Shown here one piece after another: positions 22,638 to 31,778 of a stretch of 64,000 bases of DNA. A model generated the notes under the pieces. It did no database searches and was not told where the DNA came from. It saw nothing but the letters and a program-made list of their open reading frames with translations. The first letter of the stretch is position 1, and each line of letters begins with the position of its first letter. Both the position numbers and the translations under genes were made by a program. Source of the DNA: Lytechinus pictus (lineage: Eukaryota; Echinodermata; Echinoidea; Temnopleuroida; Toxopneustidae); the NCBI RefSeq assembly GCF_037042905.1, contig NC_087247.1, forward strand, positions 38,209,420 to 38,273,419, written 5' to 3'.

Positions 22638-22643
22638 AATAAA
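22638..22643 (+). other. Candidate poly(A) signal AATAAA
   Basis: Canonical hexamer about 1.4 kb after the DCP1 stop, outside the MITE. No way to choose between the two signals from sequence alone. Confidence 0.35.
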
Positions 22644-23874
22644 GATGAATCATGAGGAAAAATGAAATCCTAGTAACCTCAGCTATTCAAATCTTAAAGC
22701 CAGTAAAAAGATATATTGATAATGAAAATAATCCCTGGGACCACTTCACGAGTAAGAGCTTACAGCTATTACTACCTTGTAATTTTGTTTAACATGTACA
22801 CAAGAAATCTTCCATAATTCAGGGAATGATTTTCCTGATACTTCTTTTTTTTGCTTTATAAATGCTACACATTCTTTTGTGTGTGGAGCAATATTTTTCT
22901 ACATCTAAGACTAAAGAATTTTGTTAATATATTTCCCCAATAGATAAAAAGGCTAATCAAATTTGAGACACGATAGTTGTAATTTGTTTATGAAATTCTC
23001 TTCTTTGGTCTTTTAAAAATATATATTTAATTGTCTTTGAAGCTATGTTTGTAGATCTGTGTTTGACCAAGCACTTTATATGATATGCTCATCAGTTGAA
23101 GTACTCAGAACTTCATAATCATACCATATCTTCATTCACCTTGACAAATAATTTGTTCACTTGATTATCATTCAGGCATATACCCCAAGTTATATACTAT
23201 GGTATATAGATCACTTGATATCTCACAAGTTATAATAACAACTCTGACATCGATGTTTTGTATAGAAATGGCAATTCCAACATAAGCATTGAGACTTGGA
23301 GTTGGCTACCTTACTAAAAGGTAACCAACATTGCATGTTGCAATCAGGTTTTGTGAATTGTGGTTAATGCCATACTGACAACAGTGTTACCACATACTGA
23401 TTTTTCTGAATATTTTGTTGTTAACATCATGTGCTATCTCTTTAGAACAAGTAACACAAAACCTTATTGGCCAAAACAGTTATACATTATTGGAAAGCTG
23501 AGAGTGAGTAGATGAAAAACAATGCAAGTTACAATCATTTCACTGCTTGCCAGCTGAGTATTATACGTAAGAAAGACTAAAATTTGTGACCTTTGAGAAG
23601 AAAAAAATTCCACTTATCAAGTCATGAATTATATGACATTAACCATATGTCAGCAGTGTTCTGATTACATGCATCTTCATGTAGAAAAGACTGATCTATG
23701 TCTTGATTATCAAAAATACTAATTTGAAAAATAACATAAAAAGCTTTTCTTGCTTAAATTGATAAAACGTACAGCTCTGGAGCTTATTTGAACAAGAGGA
23801 TATGGCTGGTATGAATGGTTTGACCATCATGAAAAATCAAAGTGTTTATCTAATTCCATTTCACACTCAGAGAT

Positions 23875-24003
23875 GTGGAATTTCTTTTCGGTATCCAACG
23901 CAAGGTGTTCCTTTTGTGTTTCTTACGTAACTGCGTATTTCGAGTTTTCTCGTTGCGCTAACAAGCATATCTTTTCCATTCTCGGCTCAGCATTATTAGC
24001 TCG
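23875..24003 (+). repeat. Split direct repeat A1 (5' terminus)
   Basis: It starts GTGGAATTTCTTTTCGG and ends CATTATTAGCTCG. It is identical to 27355-27483. It is the left terminus of the element and precedes gag. The last 12 bases are the inverse complement of the bases that open B2. Confidence 0.92.
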
Positions 24004-24076
24004 CGCACGTTTGGAAACCAGCTCCAGATTTTCTCTACGAGCCCTGCTACCGTATTTTTTCCGTCAAGATAGCGGC

Positions 24077-24862
24077 ATGGACGTGGACGAGACCACGCCC
24101 GGCCCAGCCACGTCTCACAACATTTTACAAGCCATCCAGGCTCTTCAACGAAAGGTGGACTCTGCCTCCCGGAAATCTGCCAAGCCCGAAAGCTCCCCCT
24201 CCTTCAAGAGTGAGGGAAACAAGCAGCAATACGACCACGCCCAGAACATTTTTCAGTGCATTGACGACGCTCTACATTCGCTGCAGGATATCGATATCGA
24301 GGCCGCAAAGGAGCGTCTACTCGAGGCATCCGCCCTCCTTACTCAGAGGCAGAAACTGATTCGCCTGGCAGACCGCTCCCCTTTGGGCTGGGCCACAGTC
24401 AAAGAGTATATCGCAGACGACCTCGCGGAGAATTCCGATGACGAAAAACGTCTCAGAAAGGTAATATGTTTTTAATTCCAGAATATTCTATTTTTAACAA
24501 AATATATCAAATTTTTCATACGAATTTTAGCAATACTTGACTGCGTTTTATACCACTGTGCATTTCTTCATGCATTGTTAATTTTTTCATATGCGATTTA
24601 TTTTCAGGCGGAGAAGGCTGCAGCCACCAAAAGGGCCGAAACAGCCAAAAAGTCAAAGATTCAGCCCCCATTCCGGGCCCCCCGCTCTTCTGTACCTCCT
24701 CGCATTATGCCTGGGACTTTTCGTCGCTTCAACCCCTACCGTTCTGAAACCCGCATCTGCTTCCAGTGTGGCATCTCCGGTCACGTCCGCCCCAACTGCC
24801 CCGCTCTGCGAGCCGCTAGAAGTGCCGTCAACCAGCAACAGCCATCCAAGGCCCCCTTCTAG
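24077..24862 (+). CDS. Retrotransposon gag-like protein, two exons, CCHC zinc knuckle
   Basis: Exon 1 is 24077-24460 (128 codons from ATG, start MDVDETTPGP). Exon 2 is 24608-24862, ending TAG. They are joined in phase 0 across a 147-bp GT..AG intron (donor AAG|GTAATA, acceptor TTTTCAG). The protein has a helical middle section with leucine-rich heptads and an Arg/Pro-rich region. A CCHC zinc knuckle (C-F-Q-C-G-I-S-G-H-V-R-P-N-C) follows, typical of gag nucleocapsid-like proteins that bind RNA. The frame is open upstream to 23873, but the ATG at 24077 is preferred because the upstream part lies in the A1 repeat. Without splicing the reading frame would stop in the intron (TAA near 24473), so splicing is needed to include the zinc knuckle. 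Confidence 0.82.
24461..24607 (+). other. Intron within the retrotransposon gag
   Basis: 147 bp, starting GTAATATG and ending TTATTTTCAG. It is AT-rich against GC-richer flanking exons, and removing it joins two open frames in phase 0. A further in-frame-shifting AG lies 16 nt into exon 2 (CTGCAG, ending 24623). Confidence 0.75.
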
Positions 24863-26865
24863 TGCCCCACCCGCCTCATCTCTCGACCCGCCTTCAGGCG
24901 TGCAAGGTAAATTGAGAGAATGTTTATCATTCTGGAAAAGTGAATTAAAAGCTTCCAAGTTTGTTTGCGATATTATCGAGTACGGTTATAAAATCCCTTT
25001 TGATAAAGTACCTCCCCCATTTTATAGCAAGAATAACAAGTCCAGTTTGGATCACCCAGATTTTGTTGAAAGTGCCATCTCTGAATTGATACAAAACAGA
25101 TGTGCAGTAGAAGTAAAGCAACGCCCTTATTGCTGTAACCCTCTAACCGTTGCCGAAGGCAAAAAAATTACGCCTAGTTTTGGATTTACGTCACACAAAT
25201 CAGTTCGTTGCACAATCTAAATTTAAATATGAAGATCTCACTCATATTGCGCAAGTGCTTGGTTCCGAGCAATTTTATTTCTCATTTGATTTAAAGTCCG
25301 GCTATCACCATGTCGACATATTTCCCCCCCACCAGCAATTTTTAGGGTTTTCTTGGACCCATTCTGATTCCGTAGTACGTTATTATGTATTCACTGTACT
25401 GCCTTTTGGGCTCAACAGCGCATGTTATTTGTTCACTAAATTGACAAGGCCACTAGTGTACCACTGGCGTTCACATGGTATAATTGCTTACATGTATATT
25501 GATGACGGCCTCATCATTTCACCGTCTTATGAATCCGCTTTAGCAAATTTGGCAGTAGTAAGGGAAACTATCCGGCGCAGCGGTTTCGTTCCCAATGAAA
25601 CAAAGTGTGCTTGGAACCCATCTAGTAGAATTCTTTACTTAGGATTCCTCATCGATTCACCATCACGCTCGATTTTTGTACCTCAGTCGAAACTAATAAA
25701 CTTAGTTCAGAGCACTGACGAGCTTGTGTCATTTTCTAAGGCTGCTGCTCCTGTCCCAGTGAGAAAATTGGCCTCATTCGCCGGACACGTCATTTCAATG
25801 AATCTCGCTCTCGGTCCGGTGGCGAGATTGATGACGCGCGCAACTTATCGCGCAATCGAATCTCGGTCTTCATGGTCCGATTTGATTTTTATTTCCGAAT
25901 CTGTGCTCAATGAACTGGTTTTTTGGTCTGCCAACATTTTTTCGCTTAATGGATTTGCATTTTCATATCGCCTTGTACCGACCATGCAAATATTTTCTGA
26001 CGCCAGCGATCTTGGTTTTGGTGCTCATGTCCAAGATCATTCACACCTGCGCGTCCACAGTTTGTGGTCACCTTCTGAGAAACTTCAGAGTTCCACTTGG
26101 CGCGAATTGACCGCTGTTTATCGCTCACTCAAAGCATTTTCCAGCCATTGCTTTAACCAAAAAATCAAGTGGTTCTCTGATAATTCCAACGTGCCTCGAA
26201 TCATTAACCATGGTAGTGTTAAGTCCGATCTTCATCGTATCGCGCTTGATATTTTCTCTTACTGTCAGTTGCACGATATTGTTATTTCACCGGAATGGTT
26301 ACCCAGGAGAGAAAATATTTTAGCAGACAAGATCAGTAAATATCGCGATTATGACGACTGGTCTATCGACGATCATTCTTTCTCACAAGTAGACAACTTG
26401 TGGGGGCCACATACAGTCGATAGGTTTGCCTCCCCCCACAATGCCAAACTTCCCAATTTTAACGCAAGATTTTTTTGCCGGGGCGTTTCCGCCGTGGACG
26501 CATTTTGTCAAAATTGGGAATTTGAAAACAATTACCTCTGCCCGCCAGTATCGTTCATTATTCAAGTAATAAAGCGCATGGCTGCTTGTAGCGCTGTCGG
26601 CACGCTGATAGTTCCCCGTTGGCCTACCTCCCATTTCTGGCCTTTCATTTGCCCCGACGGCATCCATTTTGATGCGCACATTCACGATTGGAGGATATTA
26701 AATGCTTCATTTACTCCCTCCTCCTTGCACAAAGAGAAAGATGTGTTTTGCGAGCAACCGTCATTTTTTACCCTAGCATTACGATACGATTTTAAGCGCT
26801 CGCCTAGAACTTCAAACACCGGTTTTTGTTCTGCTGACTTGGGTTATTGCCCAAATTGTATTTGA
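24861..26865 (+). pseudogene. Retrotransposon RT / RNase H / methyltransferase-like polyprotein with one frameshift
   Basis: Reverse transcriptase and RNase H copy the element's RNA. The N-terminal part (24861-25159) reads one frame and contains GKLRECLSFWKSELKASKF and FVESAISELIQNRCAVEV, typical of DIRS-group RT starts. At a run of seven A (25161-25167) the homology moves to another frame, open to TGA at 26863-26865. That frame has RLVLDLRHTNQF, the RT catalytic YIDD (25495-25506), then RNase H residues in FSDASDLGFG, WRELTAVYRSL, FSDNSNVPRI and NILADKISK. A C-terminal block (DRFASPHNAKLP ... AVDAF ... TLIVPRWPTSHFWPF) resembles the Dam-like methyltransferase region of DIRS/PAT elements. The single-base frameshift in an otherwise intact frame could be a real mutation, a programmed slip, or a sequencing error. 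There is no ATG start in frame after gag, so expression probably depends on frameshifting or alternative splicing. Confidence 0.88.
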
Positions 26866-26921
26866 AGCAAACGAGTCCTTATCATGATCAAGTACTCATA
26901 TTACGATATTAGCTTTTTGCA

Positions 26922-27118
26922 TTATACAGGCCGATTTGTGCGCCCTTCGTTCCTTTTGTACGATACAGGCCGATTTGCGGGCCAATAATATTATTTTGTT
27001 CTATCGAGGCTGATTTGCGTACCTATCATTATCTCTATTTATTCTATCCAGGCCAATTTGCGTGCCTAGTCACCCCCCCCCCCGTTTTGTGATATACAGG
27101 CAGATTTGCATGCCTAGG
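26922..27118 (+). repeat. Five-unit degenerate repeat downstream of the RT ORF
   Basis: Five copies of a core like ACAGGCCGATTTGCGTGCC occur at about 26925, 26963, 27002, 27047 and 27096, spaced 38-49 bp with T-rich spacers. They lie between the RT stop and B1 and are not coding. Confidence 0.8.
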
Positions 27119-27220
27119 TGATGTGCAGCCCTTGCTTGCATTGTAATCACACCTTGCTTAGGTCAATTTAAGTTCCTGGCAACTTTTTACCCTGTTATGC
27201 CTTCTTTTGCGTTTCTCGAT

Positions 27221-27355
27221 AGCTAATAATCATTGCCCAGCTCTGACCAAACATGTTCAATCTTTTGTCATTGTTGTTATTTTTCAGTATTTGTCACCTG
27301 AGGTAGATAAAGAAAGGAAATTAACTTTCCGACGTTGTAACACATAGGAGGAAAG
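27221..27355 (+). repeat. Split direct repeat B1 (internal)
   Basis: It starts AGCTAATAATCATTGCCC and ends CATAGGAGGAAAG. It is identical to 29057-29191. It joins directly to A2, sharing one G at 27355. Confidence 0.92.
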
Positions 27356-27483
27356 TGGAATTTCTTTTCGGTATCCAACGCAAGGTGTTCCTTTTGTGTT
27401 TCTTACGTAACTGCGTATTTCGAGTTTTCTCGTTGCGCTAACAAGCATATCTTTTCCATTCTCGGCTCAGCATTATTAGCTCG
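27355..27483 (+). repeat. Split direct repeat A2 (internal)
   Basis: Exact copy of A1. The B1A2 junction reproduces the junction a circular form (B2 joined to A1) would have, which is the logic of split-repeat YR elements. If A contains the promoter, A2 would also place one upstream of the recombinase. Confidence 0.92.
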
Positions 27484-27941
27484 ACTTCCCACCCCCCCTT
27501 TTTTTTTTGTTCTTACGGCTTTCCCCTCACCCCCCCCCCCCGCCCCTGGTCAAACTTGCATTACTTAGTATTCAGGAGCAAGGAGCAAGGGAGTGCGCCC
27601 TCGCTCGGTACCCTGGGACGCAACCACGTTTCCTCCATGAACTAATATGGGGGTTTTTCGTGGCCTCCGAGTACTAGTGTCTCGTACACTAGTCAGGTAC
27701 TGGGCGCCTTGCATCCTCCTTATTCGTTTCCTGTCGCATTGTTATTCTTTTGATTAAATCTAGGTCTTTTGGATACCTACTTTTGAAAAAATACGTATTA
27801 AGCAGCTTTTGGTTCTACTCATTACTTTGTTTCTTGAAATTTCTCACTCTGCTTACTGTTACAGTATGTATGTCAGTCTTTCGACTGATTTCTTTTTATT
27901 AATTTTGTCTAATTTTCTTGCTCTCATGAGCTAACTTTCAG
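27484..27941 (+). other. Leader between A2 and the recombinase ORF
   Basis: 458 bp with T and C homopolymers (27500-27545), then a GC-rich segment (27570-27720) with short inverted words such as ACTAGTGTCTCGTACACTAGT. A pyrimidine-rich tract ends in CTAACTTTCAG (27931-27941), a good 3' splice site immediately before the recombinase reading frame. Confidence 0.6.
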
Positions 27942-28021
27942 AAACATGGTCCGCCAAGCAAGACTCCATCTCCGATCCGCATCTACGCAGCCTAGCCGCT
28001 GATGTTCTTCCATCCCTACTC

Positions 28022-28933
28022 ATGTCTGCCAAAGCTTCATCTACCACATCAAAATACAAATCCCGTTGGGACAAATGGGTCCAGTGGGCGAGCTCCAAAT
28101 CTCTACCCACATTTCCAGTCCAAGCGTACCACCTCTGTCTATACCTTTCCCATCTGTCTTCCGTTAGCGGAGCCAAGACTCTAGCAGATTCCCTCGTCGC
28201 GTCAGTGAAATGGGCGCACAGTCTCGCAGGCCTTCCTTCACCCACAGATGACCCTATGGTAAAAACAGCAGTGCAGGGGTATAACCGGACTCACTCTTCC
28301 CCTGTTTGTCGTAAGGAGCCTGTTACACCAGAAATCCTGTCCCATCTTCGCGCATCACACGGTCAGCTCAATGCATCTTTAGCTGATCTACGCATTTTGT
28401 TTATATGCTTCATTTCTTATGCTGGATTCCTACGCTTCGACGACCTTAGCAGGATAAGAAGGAAGGACTGCACTCTTCATCATGACAGGCTAGTCCTACA
28501 CTTACCCTCTTCTAAAACCGATCAATTCCGCCAAGGCAGAGATGTTACCATTGCTAGGACATCCAACCCGACCTGTCCCGTCATTATAGCCGAGCGATAT
28601 TTCGCAGCTTTAGGCGATCCTCCTCATTCTCACCTACCAGTGATTCGCAGGCTTGCTCGTTCCAAACGCGGTCTAGTCGCCACTTCTCACGGCCTAAGTT
28701 ACACCAGATCTCGCGAGATTGTCCTGGAGGCGTTGAAGCCCCTTGTTCCCGACGTCTCTAAGTTCGGTTTGCACAGTCTCCGGTCGGGTGGAGCTTCATC
28801 CGCTAGTAACAATCGAGTTTCTCCCTTTCTGATTTCACAACATGGTCGTTGGAAGTCAGACAAAGCCAGGGACACATACATAAAATCGGACGCAACGTCA
28901 AATCTTCTTCCTTCACAATCCCTCGGGATTTAA
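28022..28933 (+). CDS. Retrotransposon tyrosine recombinase
   Basis: 303 codons from ATG to TAA, full-length for a retroelement YR. It is expected to integrate the circular DNA copy by Arg/His/Arg/Tyr chemistry. Visible signature: the first Arg in SYAGFLRFDDL, the HxxR box HSLRSGG (H at 28772, R at 28781), the HGRW box at 28841, and the nucleophile Tyr in ARDTYIKSD (28877-28879). The N-terminal half (YKSRWDKWVQWASS) fits the SAM-like core-binding domain. The frame is open upstream without ATG to 27942, exactly after a splice-acceptor-like CTTTCAG, so the native protein may begin on an upstream exon and include the extra 26 codons. It lies between A2 and B2, after the internal repeat, not upstream of it. 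No disabling mutation is visible. Confidence 0.93.
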   Translation: MSAKASSTTSKYKSRWDKWVQWASSKSLPTFPVQAYHLCLYLSHLSSVSGAKTLADSLVASVKWAHSLAGLPSPTDDPMVKTAVQGYNRTHSSPVCRKEPVTPEILSHLRASHGQLNASLADLRILFICFISYAGFLRFDDLSRIRRKDCTLHHDRLVLHLPSSKTDQFRQGRDVTIARTSNPTCPVIIAERYFAALGDPPHSHLPVIRRLARSKRGLVATSHGLSYTRSREIVLEALKPLVPDVSKFGLHSLRSGGASSASNNRVSPFLISQHGRWKSDKARDTYIKSDATSNLLPSQSLGI

Positions 28934-29056
28934 GCTTCAAATCCCAATCCTTTATCATTGTTGTCGAGTTAATTTTCTTGGCTGTGTTTTTGCTTATGCA
29001 TACTTTGCAATGTTCATATCATTCTGAACAAATATGAGTCTATTGAATAAACAGCG

Positions 29057-29191
29057 AGCTAATAATCATTGCCCAGCTCTGACCAAACATGTTCAATCTT
29101 TTGTCATTGTTGTTATTTTTCAGTATTTGTCACCTGAGGTAGATAAAGAAAGGAAATTAACTTTCCGACGTTGTAACACATAGGAGGAAAG
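29057..29191 (+). repeat. Split direct repeat B2 (3' terminus)
   Basis: Exact copy of B1 forming the right end of the element, preceded by CAGCG. Sequence after 29191 is AT-rich host DNA. Confidence 0.92.
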
Positions 29192-31494
29192 CAGATTTTA
29201 AGATTAGAGAGTATTTTATTATTTTAATTATCTTCTTTTGTTGATGTAATTTTACAATGTATCATAACATGATTTTTGTGCTCCAAATAATGATTGATTG
29301 AATGATTTTGTGCAATTTAATAATTTTTCAGATGAAATCTCATTTTTATTGCTGCACAATGGATGGAGTATAAACATTAACTGAAATCATATTCACTCCA
29401 ATATTTTGTATTTTACTTTGATAAGCCCAAAGCAGTCTTAAATTCCCCCCTGAGCAGCATTGTTACATCATATTATCATTCAAAATAATGCATAATTTGG
29501 GCGACCCTCTGTATAAAAATTGATAGATGCTATCCCAAGATTTTAGGTGTTATACTTTTCATTCAAAACTACATCATTTGCTGTGTGCAGGCTGTGTGTG
29601 CCCATATCGGCAGCATGTGTAGCCATATTACACTGTAATTGAAAGTTGATCTGGTGGTTCATTCATATGGTTCTCTGTGTTTGGCCCTCTTGCAGTTAAT
29701 TTTCTGAGGGTTGCCAATAAATATAATATTTCCATTCGGAGTATCCTCCCACATGATAGACCAAAATTTTTGCAAATGTGATGTTTTCACAAATATTTTT
29801 GTTATTTGATTACTAGGTCAACCAATTGTTAAAAGAAGGCCAGTGTGTTGGCATTTGAATCATCAATGGAACGATTGTATGCTGTTTATGAAAATTGAAT
29901 ATTTCTGTACACCATTTAGACAGTGTACGAAATGCATATGAGCATTTTAACATATATTGTGACATGCTTTGGTCTGTGAGTATAAAAAGCATGTTACTCT
30001 AAAGCTGGTTGTGAATTTTATCATCATTGCTGTTATATTTATTGCCTTTATGTCTCAAGAAGAAAACAGCTATTAAATTTTTGGCTAAAAAGCATTTCAT
30101 GTTTCTCAATGAGTAATTTCTGGTCAAGTTCCCACTCCATGTACTGTACAGTCAGTAGGGCAATGTTGATGATGATGTACATGATGACCACAGTCAATCG
30201 ATGTTTAGTGACCAGTACTGACCTTTTGAATAGCAGTGGAACCATGCTGTTGACAACATTCATGATGATCCGCATGGCAATCGAACAACGTCGATGATGA
30301 AGTCCATGATGGCCATGGACCATCAGCAATGATGAGTGACAAGTTTTTGTTTGGTTGGAGAATGATGTTGATGATGATGACCATATCCAGCGATGTTTTG
30401 TGACCAGTGCCGTGATTTGCGTGGATGAGATGCACAATTGTAAGATGAAGGAACACTGTGCACAACGCCTACGCAACCCCCGACATGGTTTTATGACGCG
30501 TTTCAAGAGGAGTCCATCATCTGGTGTTGCCAGACCTCTTATGATGCTTTAAGCCTTTATACCTTCTGAATAAAACAAAAACATTTTTTTTATAATAAAA
30601 TAACTAGTGTCATTCTCTGAACAACATTCACTGTTGTACATTTATGTAGACTAATATATAACTCAAACATCTACTGCAAGCCTCCCATCCCCATTCCTCA
30701 CATACATGAATATCACTTATTTAGAGTCTTTATAGTATTAAATGAGGGTCTTTTATGACACGTGTGAATCTGGCCACTTCATTGATACCGCCCCCTAAAT
30801 GAGGGTTATTGTGTTATTAGATCATCTTGCTTTTTTATGTTCTATTTGTGAGCATTGGATCAATAAGGCAACCTTGGATATAAGTAATTTGTCTTTTAAC
30901 ATCATCCCTGTTGCATTAATGTGATATGATCCAGCAGAAGTCAGAAAAAAGAGAGCTGGTTTGTGAACTGTAGAGAATTTACCTTTCATTTGATGGTTTG
31001 ATATTTTGTCAGCAAGTTTGATTTATTCCAATAGAGATATGTTTAGTGCTTCTGATCACATTTCAAACAAAAATTTTCAGACTTATCATCTCAAACTAGA
31101 CAGTATTCTAGTTTTTTTGTCAAAACATTGTTGAATTAAATGAACAAATTTGATCATACCATAAAATTTAGATGATGAACCCTGCTTTTACCCACTGAAA
31201 AGTATGCAGTTTGAAAAATCAGCTTACAGTACATGAAAAATCTGCAGAATTTGACCAAAATGTTTCATAAAATAGGATACATACAGTAAAGGATAAAAAG
31301 AAATGATGAAGCATATTTTCTTTGAAACGTCAAGATTGCTGAGATGTTGCAGGAAAAGTCTAGATACAATTTACATTTAATTTTAGTCAATCATGTCTTA
31401 ACTCTCTTACTAGTCCAACACATTGACAAATATACAAATTACAAATATGATTTATATTCTTGTCTGGGTCTACATCGTTTCAGTAGGGAATTTC
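29192..31494. other. Intergenic, no gene supported
   Basis: AT-rich. A degenerate duplication of GATGATG-rich sequence lies at about 30165-30420 (GCGATGTTTTGTGACCAGTG recurs in altered form about 200 bp apart). Overlapping open frames there on both strands follow from the repeat and are not called. Confidence 0.6.
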
Positions 31495-31778
31495 TGCTCA
31501 GCAACGTAGAGAAAATTCAAGAACAGAGTAAATGCATTGAAAATGCCTGTCAAATGACAGAGCAGCTGGGAGGTCTGTTTTGAATTTGTTGAACTGGAAT
31601 GGCAGTTTTGTCCTAAGTTTCAGAGCTGACAAAACATGTCGTTTGTCCAGAATCAAGGACTAAACTGCTGTTTTGATTCACAAATTTTCGACAAAGACTT
31701 CTTAGTTGTTCTTTGTCATGACGGGCAGTTGACAATACATTTTCTCTTTTCTTGAATCTTCCATACGTTGCTGAGCAA
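31495..31778. mobile_element. Foldback element, copy 1
   Basis: The left end TGCTCAGCAACGTAGAG is the inverse of the right end CATACGTTGCTGAGCA. Internal words TTTGTCCTAAGTTTCAGAGC and CGACAAAGACTTC also occur in a diverged copy at 51548-51811. It is about 284 bp and non-coding. Confidence 0.6.

Larger units (their letters stand above)
21210..23874 (+). other. DCP1 3' UTR and downstream flank
   Basis: No coding signal between the DCP1 stop and the retrotransposon. The true 3' UTR end cannot be fixed. Candidate AATAAA signals are at 22438-22443 and 22638-22643. A TTAA-flanked MITE lies at 22226-22507. Confidence 0.7.
23875..29191 (+). mobile_element. PAT/DIRS-type tyrosine-recombinase retrotransposon with split direct repeats
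   Basis: A 5.3-kb element bounded by split direct repeats in the order A1 (23875-24003) ... B1 (27221-27355) A2 (27355-27483) ... B2 (29057-29191). A1 and A2 read identically over 129 bp, as do B1 and B2 over 135 bp, so the copy looks young. It encodes a zinc-knuckle gag-like protein, RT/RNase H with a methyltransferase-like tail, and a tyrosine recombinase. No flanking target duplication is seen, as expected for recombinase-mediated integration. The family resembles PAT or Ngaro elements of sea urchins more than classic DIRS-1, which has inverted termini. The recombinase lies after B1A2, an order that should be checked against known members. It sits 2.7 kb downstream of the DCP1 stop in the same orientation. 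Confidence 0.93.

Noticed and set aside
24653-24958. 101-codon minus-strand frame opposite gag/RT
   Set aside because: Shadow of the GC-rich gag/RT overlap; nothing recognisable in it.
25946-26685. Minus-strand frames of 60 and 100 codons opposite the RNase H region
   Set aside because: Antisense shadows of a well-supported RT/RH frame.
27300-27345. Ribozyme-like pattern in the B repeat (CTGAGG ... GAAAG/CTTTC stem ... CGACG)
   Set aside because: It breaks the hammerhead consensus at several core positions, with no CUGANGA and no GAAA after the stem.
30048-30506. 152-codon minus-strand frame and its overlapping plus-strand frame
   Set aside because: Both arise from degenerate GATGATG-rich duplicated sequence with no domain and no splice context.
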